Shown: piece by piece, positions 1-11,086 of the stretch
How positions within the stretch are numbered: position 1 is the first letter of the stretch
Layout: each line of letters opens with the position of its first letter
NCBI RefSeq assembly: GCF_030867145.1
Contig: NC_134441.1
Location: 8,726,992 to 8,790,991 of the forward strand
Direction: 5' to 3'
DNA length: 64,000 nt
Source: Opisthocomus hoazin
Lineage: Eukaryota > Chordata > Aves > Opisthocomiformes > Opisthocomidae
The notes under the pieces: generated by a model
Told to the model about the DNA's origin: nothing
The model's database searches: none
The model's input: only the letters and a program-made list of their open reading frames with translations
Made by a program: the position numbers and the translations under genes

Positions 1-2285
1 GGGCAGGTTGCTTTCGAGCCTCCAGAAGTGCTGCAGCAACATCCTGAACTGCAGTTTGGATGAAGGGGGCTGTTCGGAGGAGGGCAGGCAGTCGCTGCGA
101 TGCTCGGGAGCCTCCTCCCTCTCACTCACCGCGGCAGCAGGGCAGCGGCGCAGCCCGCCGTGGGGCTGACGAGAGCGAGCGGAGTTTTGCTGCAGTTTCT
201 GTGCCAGCAATCAGAGGAAAAGACTTGGTTTTCCCTTCTCAGCTATCGTGACGGGTCTCTGTGATCCCGTCTGGAAGGGACGGTGCAACGCAGACGTTCC
301 CTGTCCTCTGCCAGCACAGGCAGCAGCTGGTTTTCTTACAGCAGTGGTGAAAAAAAACAAACCACAAGGGTACGCAGAAGCACGGAGGAGCGTGTAAGAG
401 GTGACGTGTGAGTTTTAAGCATAGCCTGTTCTCGGTATTCCCTTCGTGCCTGTCCCGGCTCCTCGCTTGCTTGCTGGGGGCACGGTTGTCTGTAAGGCAG
501 GCAGCAGGATCTGGGGGTCCCGCCAGCTCGGACCATCGCGAGCCGAGCTGCGGTGCCGGTGGTGAGCGATGCAGAGCGGGCAGCGAGCTGCTGGTGCTGG
601 CAGTGCCCGCCGCGGGGCCGCTGGCTCGTGCGGTGGGGATGGGATGGCTCTTGGAGCAGCGCAGCTCGCTGCCTGCGCTCCGCTGTCGGGGAGCGGGCAA
701 GGGACGGCGCGTTGGACTGGGCACTGCTTCAAACCGAGTGTTTCACCCCAACGAGAGTACGCAACCCAAATGCTCATCCGGGCTTTCCGCATCGCACGGT
801 TGGGTGTTGAAGCTGCCATATAAGCAGGGCTTTCGGGGAGCAGAGCAGTCCCCTGGGGTGGAGTTTTTCTGACTAAATACGCTGTTAGCTCAGCTTTACG
901 AGTTGGAAGGAGCCCATTTATGGCCTCGGGCCGTGCCTGTTGACAGCCGGGTGTCCGCTTTCCCAAGCGCTGGCCGTGTAACAGTCGGAGGAACGTGACC
1001 CAGGCGTGGAAGCTCTTGCCTGCCTGAACTGTGCTCCTGGTACTCGGTACGTGGGCTGCAGTTCTAGGAAGCGCTGTCCTCGCCGCTGTGAACCTCCCAG
1101 GAATTTAATGCTCGGCTCGCAGATCGGCCGCCTGCCTGCCCTGTGCTGGGTTTGATCCCCGCTTGGGTCTAGGGAAGCAACTCGGATTCAAAATCTTTTA
1201 GTGAAAAGGTTTCCAGCGTTTTGGGAGCTCGTTAGCAGAACTTTCTTGAAACCTGATGTCCAGCTACATTATTTCATAGCCATGCTTCAAAATAAAGCGG
1301 GTTTAATGTTCCCGGACAGATGTTCATGGGGTCTGGTTTCCCTGCACCTGTGTGTTTGTAGTTAAGGTTTTTTCGGGGCGTACACAAGGAGCAGTCGCCT
1401 TTCCCTCTTGCTGGAGTGGAGCAGGAAGGGCCTGATCCAGAGAGGAAGTTTGCAGGCTGCCTCCTAGGGGAAGAAAACACTGATTTTCGGTACTTTCTGG
1501 GTTAAGGCTGCAGTCTTGTTTGGAGGGATCCCTTTTCTGCCTGTGGTTTTTGAGCTTTTTCCAGTGCAGTTCCTGTATAAAGAACGGTCTGTTCAGTCCA
1601 GTGGTATTCCTAGAAATCCGTGCCTGGAGCCAAGCTCCCGTGGAGCTGGCTGGGATGTGCTGGAGCTGCCTTGTTCCGTGCAGGGCAGGGAGAGCCGGCT
1701 GTGGTCTGGGAAACCCTGAAAACAGCCGGGCGTTAGCAGCTCGCTGCCTTGGGGCCTGTTGACAGGCGTAGGTGACCGTAACCGCGCTGGGCAGCCAGCA
1801 CCTGGCGTGGAAAGCGAGTTCCTGCTGGGCAGCGTTCAGTGATGGAGGGGCAGGCGCTGCTGCCTCCGGCTACCTGGTGTGTACGCCAGTGTCTGCCCGT
1901 GGCTCTCAGGCCCTGACAGCTGAGAAAACCCAGCTGTGTTTGAGCAGAAATTTAACTTAGTGTGTTGAGTTTGGGTGGCGGTGTGACCTGGACTGAGGCA
2001 GAAGGGATTTATTGCTTGCAGCATCAGTCTGGGCTCTGGAGTCCTGTGTTCTCGCTGTGCAGCACTTGGGGACCTGGCGCTTTGTACTGTTTTTGGCAGA
2101 TGTACTGTTAATGGTACCTGGCTGCCTTGCCAGGTAGCACAAAATGGGCAGAGTAAATGCTGAGTAACAGGTGTCGCTTGAAGGGTGACTCCTGCTGTTG
2201 CTTTACGCACCTGGCTGCGTAGGTGGCCCAGCCGTACTGCGGCATCACGGTGCTGAAACCTGACCGTGTGCTGGTCTCCCCGCAG
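1..2285 (+). other. EIF4EBP1: Part of EIF4EBP1 intron 1; no exon recognised
   Basis: This stretch precedes the second coding exon of EIF4EBP1. It has no open frame that looks like a known protein. The first coding exon, which would hold the start codon and the TTPGGT phosphorylation repeats, is not seen and is presumed to lie upstream of the window. The sequence is moderately GC-rich, and I see no repeat family in it. Confidence 0.6.
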
Positions 2286-3853
2286 GTACCAGGATTATTT
2301 ACGATCGTAAGTTTTTGATGGAGTGCCGCAATTCTCCGGTTGCCAAAACACCACCTTCTGACCTTCCGGACATTCCAGGTGTCACGAGCCCAAATGTGGA
2401 GGAGCTGAAGATTGAGAACAACCATGTCCAAAACTGTGATGAGAAAGCGAGCGCAGGTGAGTGCATGCCAAAACCCAGCCCAGCGCGCTGCTGGTTCCTG
2501 GAAATGCCAGAGTTCACCGATGGCGTGGAGCCCGGAGACCCCTGCAAGCTGGGGTCAGTACTCTGAGGACTTCTTGCAAAACGAGAGTGTGCTTGATGTC
2601 ACTGGGTAATTAGGTTCCCGTGGTTATTAGGTTCTGCTGTGGTCCCCAGTAATGTGACTTTTTTCAGTTAATTAAGTGTAATCTGTTATAATCACTTGAT
2701 TCTCATTAATTTAGCATTTGGAAACTGCTGCTGGACGAACAGTCCTGTGGTGAGAGAACGGGTGCAGCTGGTGCTGCCTCTCTGTCCTGGAGCGTTTCGC
2801 AGCAGCTTTGCGTTTCTGAAGGAGATCAGGTTACAGTTCGGAGCAGGGTTTGCTTGGGGTTTGCGTATCGGCCCGAGCTGTGAATTCCTTCTGCCTTTTT
2901 TTAAGCCACCGAGGCTTTTGGGGTACAAGTGAGCTCAGCTTATGTAGCTGGGACACAATACTTGCTTTGTGTACACCAGTTGTCCAGCATCCCGTGCTGT
3001 CTGTGGTGGGTTCGGCAGACGCGGCTGTGTGTGAGGCAGCAAGGTAGAGGTTAGTCCACGGGAGAGCAGGGCTCGTGGGCTGCTCTGTGCACGTGAATGC
3101 TTCACCGCAGGCGCTGGAGTAGCAGCAGGAGCACATGCTGCCTGTGAACACTTCTAAAGCTGGGTGAGATAGTTTGGGTTGCTTCAAGAAGCAACCAAGT
3201 ACAGTTATTTAGCTTCTGTCTGAAAATAAAGATCTGAGTGCTCGTTAGCTGGCTCCCATGCTCACTCTAAGCAAAATCTTTCCAGAGTCAATATTGCTTA
3301 ATGTGGGGTTTTTTTACGTTGTTGTGACCTTTAGTGTCTCCCTGGATTCTCTGGCAAGCTGCAGCGCAGGCTGCGCGCCGGGTGCCAGCGTGGCTGTGAC
3401 CCTCCCGGAGAAGCCCTGTCCTCGGGAGCAGGCCATCGCTGCCCACGTTGGTGGCTGTGGAGCTGCGTAACAGCTGTGCAGATAAAAAGCTGTGAAATGG
3501 GCGTTTGTGTCTCTGGTAACAGACGTTTACACTCTTTACATTCCTTTCTACAAGGAAATCCAGGAGTAGAAACAAATTCTCTGAAGGGCGTCTCTGCTTC
3601 TGCTCTTGCCTCTCTGCGGGTGAGGTCCCTGCTGCGGACAGAGCTTACGTCTTGCGTGTGCGAGAGGGTTCCCACATCAAACCTGGTGCCTGAGTGCAGT
3701 TTTGAAGTCCAAGCTGCAAATTTTCTGAAGCGCTGCTGATGGTTGTTTCTTCAATAAAAACTGTTTGGTATTTAATGTGAAACTGGGAGGACTGATCTGT
3801 GGGCTTTGTCCCTCTCAGCAGGTGAGGAAGAGCAGTTTGACATGGACATCTAA
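2286..3853 (+). CDS. EIF4EBP1: EIF4EBP1, eIF4E-binding protein 1 (3' two coding exons)
   Basis: This gene encodes the translational repressor that competes with eIF4G for cap-bound eIF4E and is released when mTORC1 phosphorylates it. Two exons are visible: 2286-2456 and 3822-3853. They join in phase and end in a stop at 3851-3853. The first holds the eIF4E-binding motif YDRKFLM, then the RNSPV and KTPP sites matching human Ser65 and Thr70. The second is tiny and ends in FDMDI, the TOS motif that recruits Raptor. The [10 protein letters not shown] stretch fits 4E-BP1 better than 4E-BP2 (FLLDRRNSPM). The human Ser101-Pro site is not kept: the aligned piece reads [10 protein letters not shown]. 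The N-terminal exon lies before the window, so the gene is partial here. The intron 2 acceptor ends CAGCAG, so a one-codon splice variant is possible. Confidence 0.93.
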
Positions 3854-4192
3854 AGCACGTGCCCCGAGAGTGCTTATCCAGCCAAGAACCAGGACCTTGT
3901 CTTGAGGATTCCCACCAGCCAGGCTTACACGTAGCCCATGCCTTGAGTGCCTTCCTGCCTCCTGGGAAAGGCCGTCTGTCCCTGCCAGCACAGCGCGTCC
4001 CGGGGCAGGGACTGAGCCTCAGCCTCTCCGTGCGGGTGCGACTGCGCCAGCGCAGCCCCCGCTGCCGATGGGCCTTGGAGTGCCGGAGGAGACACTCTCA
4101 GTGATTGTTTTTGTTTCCAGTTTTATGCTTTTGTTAATCATTTTAATACTGTAAAAGTTACAGAAATGCAATACAAGGGAGAAATAAAAATC

Positions 4193-4229
4193 AGTTCGAG
4201 TCTCCTGGTATGGAGATTAATGCAATAAA
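4193..4229 (+). terminator. EIF4EBP1: EIF4EBP1 poly(A) signals
   Basis: AATAAA occurs at 4193-4198 and again at 4224-4229, about 340-370 bases after the stop codon and just before the sequence turns GC-rich. These are the natural end of the EIF4EBP1 3' UTR. Another AATAAA at 3753-3758 lies inside intron 2. Confidence 0.55.
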
Positions 4230-5084
4230 TACGGCTTCTGTCCTTTATTGGTTCCAGCAGGAAGGCTGGTGGGGTGTCCCTGGGCCGAGCCCTCAGGCGA
4301 GCGCCCTGCCCGGGGCTCGGGACACCTCCAGCCCTGGTGGCAGGACATCTGTGTGTCCCAGGGCGGGGAGTTTGGGTGTGCTCGGGGGCTGCTGCCAGCC
4401 GCAGTCCGCAGCCCCTGCCCACGGCGCGCTTCCCGACGGTTCTCTTGCGAGGCCACGCTGCGGGTGTCTGAGCTGCTTCTCCAGTCCTCCCCAGTGCAGT
4501 GTGGGGCTCGCAGCACGGGTGGAAGCGGCTGAAATCCGTTCAGTGGGAGCCCCCGTAGCTGAGCGCTGCGGAGATGAGGGTCCCTGACCCCGAGCTGTCC
4601 TCTGCCCTGCCAGGGAAAAGCGGAGCCTCCAGCTCCTGTGCTGAATCCCCGCTTCCCAGAGCAGCGGATCCCTTCCAGCATGGAAGTGCTCAGCTGTGTT
4701 GTCCACTGGTTTTGATCCATCCTGAGACTTCCGGCCTGCTTTACACTTGTCTCTCCTGTTCATAACTTGGTGGGCAGGGGTAGAGACTTGATCGTGGCCT
4801 TTGGAAAAGCGAGGGTTTGACTGGGAGACTAGAAATATGTCTGTCTGGTTCTGAGAGAGGAATCTTCATCTGAGGAAGTGATGTTACCGTGGGAGCGCCC
4901 AGAGCAAGCATCTGCGGTTGCAGCCTTGTTGTGGAGGGGTCCCCAACGCTGCTGTAGAGGTGAGGCTGCTGGTGGCACCTCACGATGCTGGTGGCCGAGG
5001 CATCTCCAAGCAGCAGACCGCGTATCAGGACGGGGCCTGAGCCTCAGACTTCCTAGAAGACAATGCCCATCTGCTCAGATCCCT

Positions 5085-5225
5085 CGCGGTAGATAGCATT
5101 CAAATATCTGCTAATTAAGCTCAATTGTGGCATTATGATATGCAAGCCTTTAATAATGAGTAACAGAAGAAACAGAGGCCAAGCGATTGCTGCAGATAAA
5201 CTTGCATTTTTTTAAGATAAGGTCA
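5085..5225. promoter_or_regulatory. AT-rich island with homeodomain/SOX/POU-like motifs
   Basis: This AT-rich block sits inside GC-rich DNA. It contains GCTAATTAAGC (homeodomain-like), CAATTGTGG (SOX-like), ATATGCAA at 5138-5145 (POU-like), TTTAATAATGAG, and AAGGTCA at 5219-5225 (orphan nuclear receptor half-site). It is neither tandemly repeated nor CR1. An enhancer role is inferred from motif density alone. Confidence 0.25.
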
Positions 5226-8200
5226 AGTGTTTCTCTGAAACCTTAATGGGAACAGATTCAAATCTGGTGCCCTCGGGTGTCGCTATCAGTCTTGCTGCCT
5301 TTGGAGGGGAGCTGCTCTCCCTGCTGAACACGCACTGGCCCTGCCTGCAGCTGGCTCCTCTTCCTTGCAAAATCGGTATTTTCAGACAGAAACGGCGCTG
5401 CTGGGCGGCTGTGTTGCTGGCAGCGTTGCGCAGCAGTTCGGCTCCGCGTGTCCCGCTCCGGTCACCGCGCACCCAGCAACCTCCAGCTTCCCTTTCTGGG
5501 GGAGGCAGCTTTGGAGAAAGCTTTCTGTGTTGCTGTTGGTTTCTCCAAAGGTGGTCACTTGAGGGAATGCTGTGGCAGCCCTGTGGGGTGTTTGCGGTAG
5601 CTGAGTGTGCGCCCGCAGTGCTGAGGCTGGTTTTCCTGCTCTACCCTAACCAAAATGTTGGTAATTATCGCTCGAGCGCAGCTTTGCATCTGGGAGAGTT
5701 CCACTGGGGTAACCCCTGGCAAACAGGTTTCGCTGGCGAAGGGCCTGTGTAAACGGGGTGGGGTTCTACCCCTCTTGCACCCCTGAAATGCTCTTCCGCA
5801 ACTACAGCGGCCGCTTCATCGCCTCTGCGGTGCGGAGCACGGTGGGGCGTTCTGAGCAGCCTCCCGGGCCCTGCTGCCTGGCCCCGCGCCCGCTGCCTTC
5901 GCCGGGCAGCGTCCTGCTGCGGTACCGGGGGTGGGTTCAGCGGGGGCCGCGGTGCCGGTGACCCCGGGTGACCCGGCGGCAGCGCTGCCCAGTTCCCTCT
6001 CAGAGCCCAGGGCTGCGCGACCACGCAGCGAGCTGGGGAGAAACGCGCCGACTGCGGCCGTGCGGGTTTTTTTTGCCGCGGGCTCCTGACGCGGAGTGGC
6101 CCAGATGCGAGCGGGAGCCTCGCGGTGACGGGTTTTTATGTTAATAAAAAACCAACTGCCTGGCTTTTTCGGAGCGGGTGTCAGCTATCGCAAGCAGTGC
6201 TTTTAAATTCCGTCCCCTCCCGCCCCCCTGCTAGAGGGTAACAAGTGTTTAAGTGTGAAGTATTTTGTCCATGCCTGCGACAGCTTTGCATCGGTATCTG
6301 CGTGCTTATGTAGATCTGGGGGGAGCATCAAAGCGCCAGGTGCCTCCGACCGCGATTCATCGCCGATAATTCGGAGAGGGGGAGAGCACCCTGCAAAGCA
6401 CCCGGCCGGGTGCGGGCGGGGGTCCGGGCTGGCCAGGGCTCCTGCCGGCCTCCCGCTGCGGGGCCCTGGGGCCACGGGCACGTCAGCATGGTCACTACCA
6501 AGGCTGCGAGCGCGCGACGCGGCGACGTGGCCCTCGTGGGCATCCGCTCTGCTGCAGTTCGTCCCAAGCCCGCGCCTCGAACTCCGTCCGTGGCGTGGGA
6601 CGCGCGGACTCCGCACGCCGTGCTCCGCTCCTTTGCAGCTCGCCTCCCTCCTGTCCCCGCAGCCGGGGCCGCGTCCTGCAGACGCGTGGTTTCGGATCCG
6701 TCTCCTGCGCGCGATCGTGCTCCGAGCTTGCCTAAGCCATGCCCGGAGCCGCTCGGCGTTTCCCGGGCAGGTCCCTGCTGGAGCGGGGTTCGTTACTTGC
6801 CCGCATGGGCCGAGGAGCTGCCTTCGCCGCGGGCTGAGCCCCCGCGCGAGCTGACGCTGCTGCGTGGCGGCCGTGGCACGCACGGCGGGAGGGGAAGCAG
6901 CCGTGGGTGGCTGCCTCGCACAGCTGGGATGCTCCGGGGAGGTCTGAGGGACAAGTGGTGGCTTTGTCCTTGCATTTTCTGTCCTTGCATTTTCTGTCCC
7001 TGCCCCTTTTCCTCTCGAGCAGGGCAGAGCGGTGTGCCCAGCGTGACTGCATCCTGGTCCGTGTCCCGGTCACGGGACGCACAGTACCTGACCCAGCTGG
7101 TGCCTTAATCCGCCGCTTGTACAAACACCAGCCCGGGCCTTTGATAAGCCTTCGGTCGGTTTGTTCTCCCTCACTCTTTCCTCGTGCAGCCAGAGCAAAC
7201 CGTCCCTGCCTTCCCACCCTGCCCGGGCGCTGCTCTCCCGAGGCACGGGCAGCGGCTGGCACGCTGGCATCGCCGGCGGCAGACGCTGCTCTTGCTCGCG
7301 TTCGGGGAGGAGCATGCGGGATGCCAGGGTCTGGCCCCATGCACAGTAAGGGAAGGTGGGAGGCAGGCAGCGTGGCAGCTCCTCATCTTCATCCCAGCCG
7401 GGCTGAGGCTGCCCCACGCTGCGGTGCTCCCCAGGCAGTCGCTGCTTGCATCCAGGTCTCGCACCATCAGCGGGCAGCGCTCCCACCGCAGTCTGGGCGC
7501 TTTTCCTGCCAGGAAAGCTTCCCTGTGTTGGGAAGGCTCCGTCCTTCCCGTGCCAGTGTGTAAGGACGCTGAAGCCAAGCCAGCCCTTCCGCAAGCAGAG
7601 ACCCTGCCAGCCCCCCGCCAGCGCTGGGAGGGCAGCGAGATGCTCTGCTGCCCGAGCACTCACGATGGGGCTTCTGCTCTGCAGCAAAATGCCCGCTGGC
7701 GTGAAAACTGGTGCCTTCTGCCCGGGCGAGGCTCACAAGAGCACCTCGGGGTGCCAGAGCAGGGTCTGGCCGCGTGTGCCAGCCAGCCCCTTCCCTGGCT
7801 GCGCGGTGGGAGCCGGACGAAAGCCCCCGTGTCCCGTCCCTGCTGTCCCCGTGCCCGGGCAGCGTCCCTGCCCCAACCCCCCGGCCTGGGATGCTGCAGG
7901 GTCGTGCCGGTTGCTGGAAAGGTGCTGAGCACGAGGCCTGGCGATGCCGGCAGGAGCTCTCCCTGCTCAGGGGTCCCCTCTCCAGCCCCAGCCCTGCCAG
8001 CTGGGCTCGCTGGCAGATACCTTGCCGAAGCACGGCGGTGCAGCTTTATTGTCGCCGTCCAGGCTTTGATGTTTTCCTTACAGCCCTGGAATCTCAGCCT
8101 TTATTTTTCCACCCCGCTCTTCCCAGGGAAAGGCTGTCTGCCTCCCCCTGCCCCACAACAACTTTTGAACCCGCTGCTGGGTTTCAAACAGGCTTGATGG

Positions 8201-8439
8201 AGGGGCAGAGATCGCAGAGATACAGCTCCCAGCAAGGCTGGTGGGCGCGGGGGGCTGGGGGGGCCCGGGGGGAGACCAAAACCTGGCTTCTCTGCCGGCG
8301 TGACAACGGTTTGCGAGCGGCAGTAGCAAACCTGTGGAGGAAGAGGGAAAAAATTTGAATTTATTTCATGGAGCGCGCAGCTTGCCAGATCTCCGTGCCT
8401 GCCTCCTGCCAGGGGTCAGCCCCGCGCCGCCCTCGCCCA

Positions 8440-8600
8440 CCCTTGACAGCTCCTGCAAATGACCCTCTAATGACGGGATGGTCCCAGTGTGAAACGCTGT
8501 CGGAATATGTAAGCGGCCGGGGGGAGGCTCGGGGCTGGGGACCCAGACACGCTTTGTTTATCCGCGGGCCGGGATGTGGATTGGGATAATCAGGCCGGGA
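8440..8600. promoter_or_regulatory. Candidate FoxH1/SMAD element near NODAL
   Basis: The block carries TGTGGATT at 8575-8582, which matches the FoxH1 consensus. It also carries CAGACAC near 8543-8549 (a SMAD box) and TTTGTTTATCC near 8552, a forkhead-like site. Nodal autoregulatory enhancers in vertebrates combine FoxH1 and SMAD sites. This block lies about 2.5 kb past the NODAL stop codon. Function is inferred from motifs only. Confidence 0.25.
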
Positions 8601-9949
8601 CGGGGATGTGGAGTGGGGCTGCTGCTCCCAGGAGGGGAGGAGATCCCAGGGATGGGGACGTGGGGATGGCCCCTGTCCCCCGCAGCACCCGCTGCCAGCC
8701 CCAAGCCCCCCGGTCCTGCTCGTCCCCTCTGTGCGTGGGGCCAGGCACGGGCAGTGGGTCCTAGCGGGTGGTCCGTGTCCCCGTCCACGGCCGTGGGAGG
8801 GGGTGGCTGTGAGCTGGGGGCAGCCCAGACCCACGGCCGGGGGCTGCAATGGGGCGAGCTCAGCCAAACGCGGGTGCTGCCCCGGGCTGGGGGCTGGGGG
8901 CATCCCCGGGGGCACTGGAGACCCCCGGCATCGCCTGGGGCGGGCACACTCCCTCTCTGGCCCCCAGCCCGGTCACCCCTGCGGGTGGGCGACCCAAGGG
9001 GGAGCTGCCTGCACCAGCCGCAGCTTAAAATCATCGCTTTTAGAGCATATGGCGGTCGCCCTGCTCTCCAGGGGGACAAGAGAGGCGCGGAATCCCCCGA
9101 GCCCTTCTCTTCAGCGCCTGCAGGTGCTCCCCGCCCGCCCTCGAGCAGGGTGGGAACGGCACCTTCCTTATCCCACGCCAGCTTTCCCGTCACGGAGCTG
9201 GTGAGCATCGTCCGCGCCATTCGAGGGGCCCACCTCGCCCCAGCAAGCTGCGGTCGCAGCCCACCCACCCTGGGTGTTACTGCCCGGCGTCGCTGGTTTT
9301 GCCATATGGCTCACCAGTAAAACCAGTGGCGCCGGGCAGCGACAGAGTGGGCTGCAGCCCGAGACGATCCCGGAGCAGGGAGAGCCGCTGGGTGCAGCAG
9401 ACGCGCAGAGAGCCGGGGGGAATCGCGCCCCGAGAGACCACTCAGGAAAAAAAGGGCTGTGGAAATCAGCAGAATCTACCGGGCGTCTTTAATATAGATA
9501 ATTTATTGATGAATTATGCAGCCTCGAGCCCCATCCAGCGAGTGGTGCAGAAGCTTTGAGCAAAGCTGTGGCTTTACAGAGCAAAGCTGTGAGCCAAGAA
9601 GTTCAGGGCAGGTGGGTGGGCTGCGGGGGGCTCAGACCCACCGACACCCACCACGGGGCTGCCTCCTTGCCAGGGGCACCTTGCCCACCCATGCAAACCC
9701 CCTCTGGCTCCTGGGGAACGGGTGATGCTCTGGGGAGGGATGCGGGAGTCCCAGGCCCATCTTTCACCTCACTCCCTGCGTGGTCCCGGGCGAGGGGCGT
9801 GGGGGGGGGGTCGCTGCCTCCCTGCCAGCTCCGCCGGGGTCTGTCCCTCCCGGGGCCACGCTCACACCGCGGCTCAGGGCAGGAGCGGGCTGTGACGAAC
9901 CCCTGCCCCACGTGGCTCTGGGCGCTGGGCTAACACTCTAGCCGGGCTT

Positions 9950-11086
9950 CACTGTAATAGAAATCTCACAGAGTTTTAATAGAAATACGACAGAAATCTG
10001 AAGAGAAATGCCTCAGACCCGGCGGAGATTGAAAATCCCAGCCCTGCAGATGCTCCGCGTGGGTGGGCACTGGTGCTGCAGTGTCCTGCCGAGAGCCCCC
10101 AGCTGCGGCGATGCCTGTCGCCGGCGAAAGGAGCATCGCCGTAGGCAGCGTGTTGTGGCCATAGGCAGCGTGTCGTGGCTGCAGGCAGCGTGTCGTGGCT
10201 GCAGGCAGCATGTCATGGCTGCAGGCAGTGTGTCGTGGCTGCAGGCAGCGTGTCGTGGCTGCAGGCAGCATGTCATGGCTGCAGGCAGCGTGTCGTGGCT
10301 GCAGGCAGCGTGTCGTGGCTGCAGGCAGCGTCGTGGCCATAGGCAGCATGTCATGGCTGCAGGCAGCATGTCGTGGCCATAGGCAGCGTGTCGTGGCCGC
10401 AGGCAGCGTGTCGTGGCCGCAGGCAGCGTGTCGTGGCCGTAGGCAGCGTGTTGTGGCTGCAGGCAGCATGTCATGGCCGCAGGCAGCGTGTCGTGGCCGC
10501 AGGCAGCGTGTCGTGGCCGCAGGCAGCGTGTCGTGGATGCAGGCAGCGTGTCGTGGCCGCAGGCAGCGTGTCGTGGATGCAGGCAGCGTGTCGTGGCCGC
10601 AGGCAGTGTGTCGTGGCTGCAGGCAGCGTGTCGTGGCCGCAGGCAGCGTGTCGTGGCTGCAGGCAGCGTGTCGTGGCCGCAGGCAGTGTGTCGTGGCAGG
10701 GAGCGATGCTGCTGCGGCTCCAGCCCTGTGCCCCGGCCCCTGCCTCTGCGGAGCAGCACCTCCAGCCCTCAGCCGCCCCGGCACGCACCGGCTGCCAGCG
10801 CCGCGGCTCCCAGAGCAACGCAGCCGCCGGGCACCCACCACCCCGGCGCTGCCGCCGGCGTCGCAGGGAGGTGCCTGGTGGCCTTCCCTGCACCGAGCCC
10901 GGGTCCGTCCACGCACCGTGGCCACGCAGTGCTGCAGAACTGCTCACGCCGGGGCAGCCCGCTCCTCCCCGGCACCGCCAGGGCTTCGCCGACCCGTGGG
11001 CACGCTGGGCGTGGGGTGGGCGGCCGGTCCGTGGGGACGCTGCCTGGGCAGCCATGTGCCCCTGCCCGGCGGGGGACGAGCCGCCC
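9950..11086 (-). other. NODAL: Likely NODAL 3' UTR or 3' flank, with a minisatellite
   Basis: Past the NODAL stop the minus strand runs through GC-rich DNA, a 20-bp minisatellite, and then an AT-rich stretch at 9950-10010. That stretch contains ATTAAA on the minus strand (plus-strand positions 9975-9980), a common poly(A) signal variant. No closer AATAAA is apparent, so the 3' UTR could reach about 9960 and include the minisatellite. This is inference without transcript data. Confidence 0.3.
10143..10697. repeat. 20-bp minisatellite, about 28 units
   Basis: The unit reads roughly GGCAGCGTGTCGTGGCTGCA, with variants at a few positions (cg/ca, ctgc/ccgc/ccat). One unit near 10321 is 2 bases short. 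Because 20 is not a multiple of 3, every frame reads through as a repeated peptide. This explains the long open frames on both strands, which are not genes. Confidence 0.95.

Larger units (their letters stand above)
4230..9950. other. Intergenic DNA between EIF4EBP1 and NODAL; possible regulatory elements
   Basis: No protein-coding gene could be supported here. Long open frames exist, for example near 7184-8197, but they lie in very GC-rich DNA where stops are rare, overlap frames on the other strand and resemble no known protein. Against this background, AT-rich islands stand out at 5085-5225, 6120-6160 and 9480-9520. A forkhead/SMAD-like motif group occurs at about 8440-8600. These may be enhancers of the neighbouring developmental gene NODAL. 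Confidence 0.5.

Noticed and set aside
7184-8197. 337-codon open frame on the plus strand between EIF4EBP1 and NODAL
   Set aside because: It lies in GC-rich DNA with overlapping open frames on both strands, has a low-complexity Pro/Ala/Arg composition, resembles no known protein and shows no exon structure.
10143-10697. CRISPR-like regular repeats
   Set aside because: The units are contiguous with no spacers and the genome is vertebrate; this is a minisatellite.
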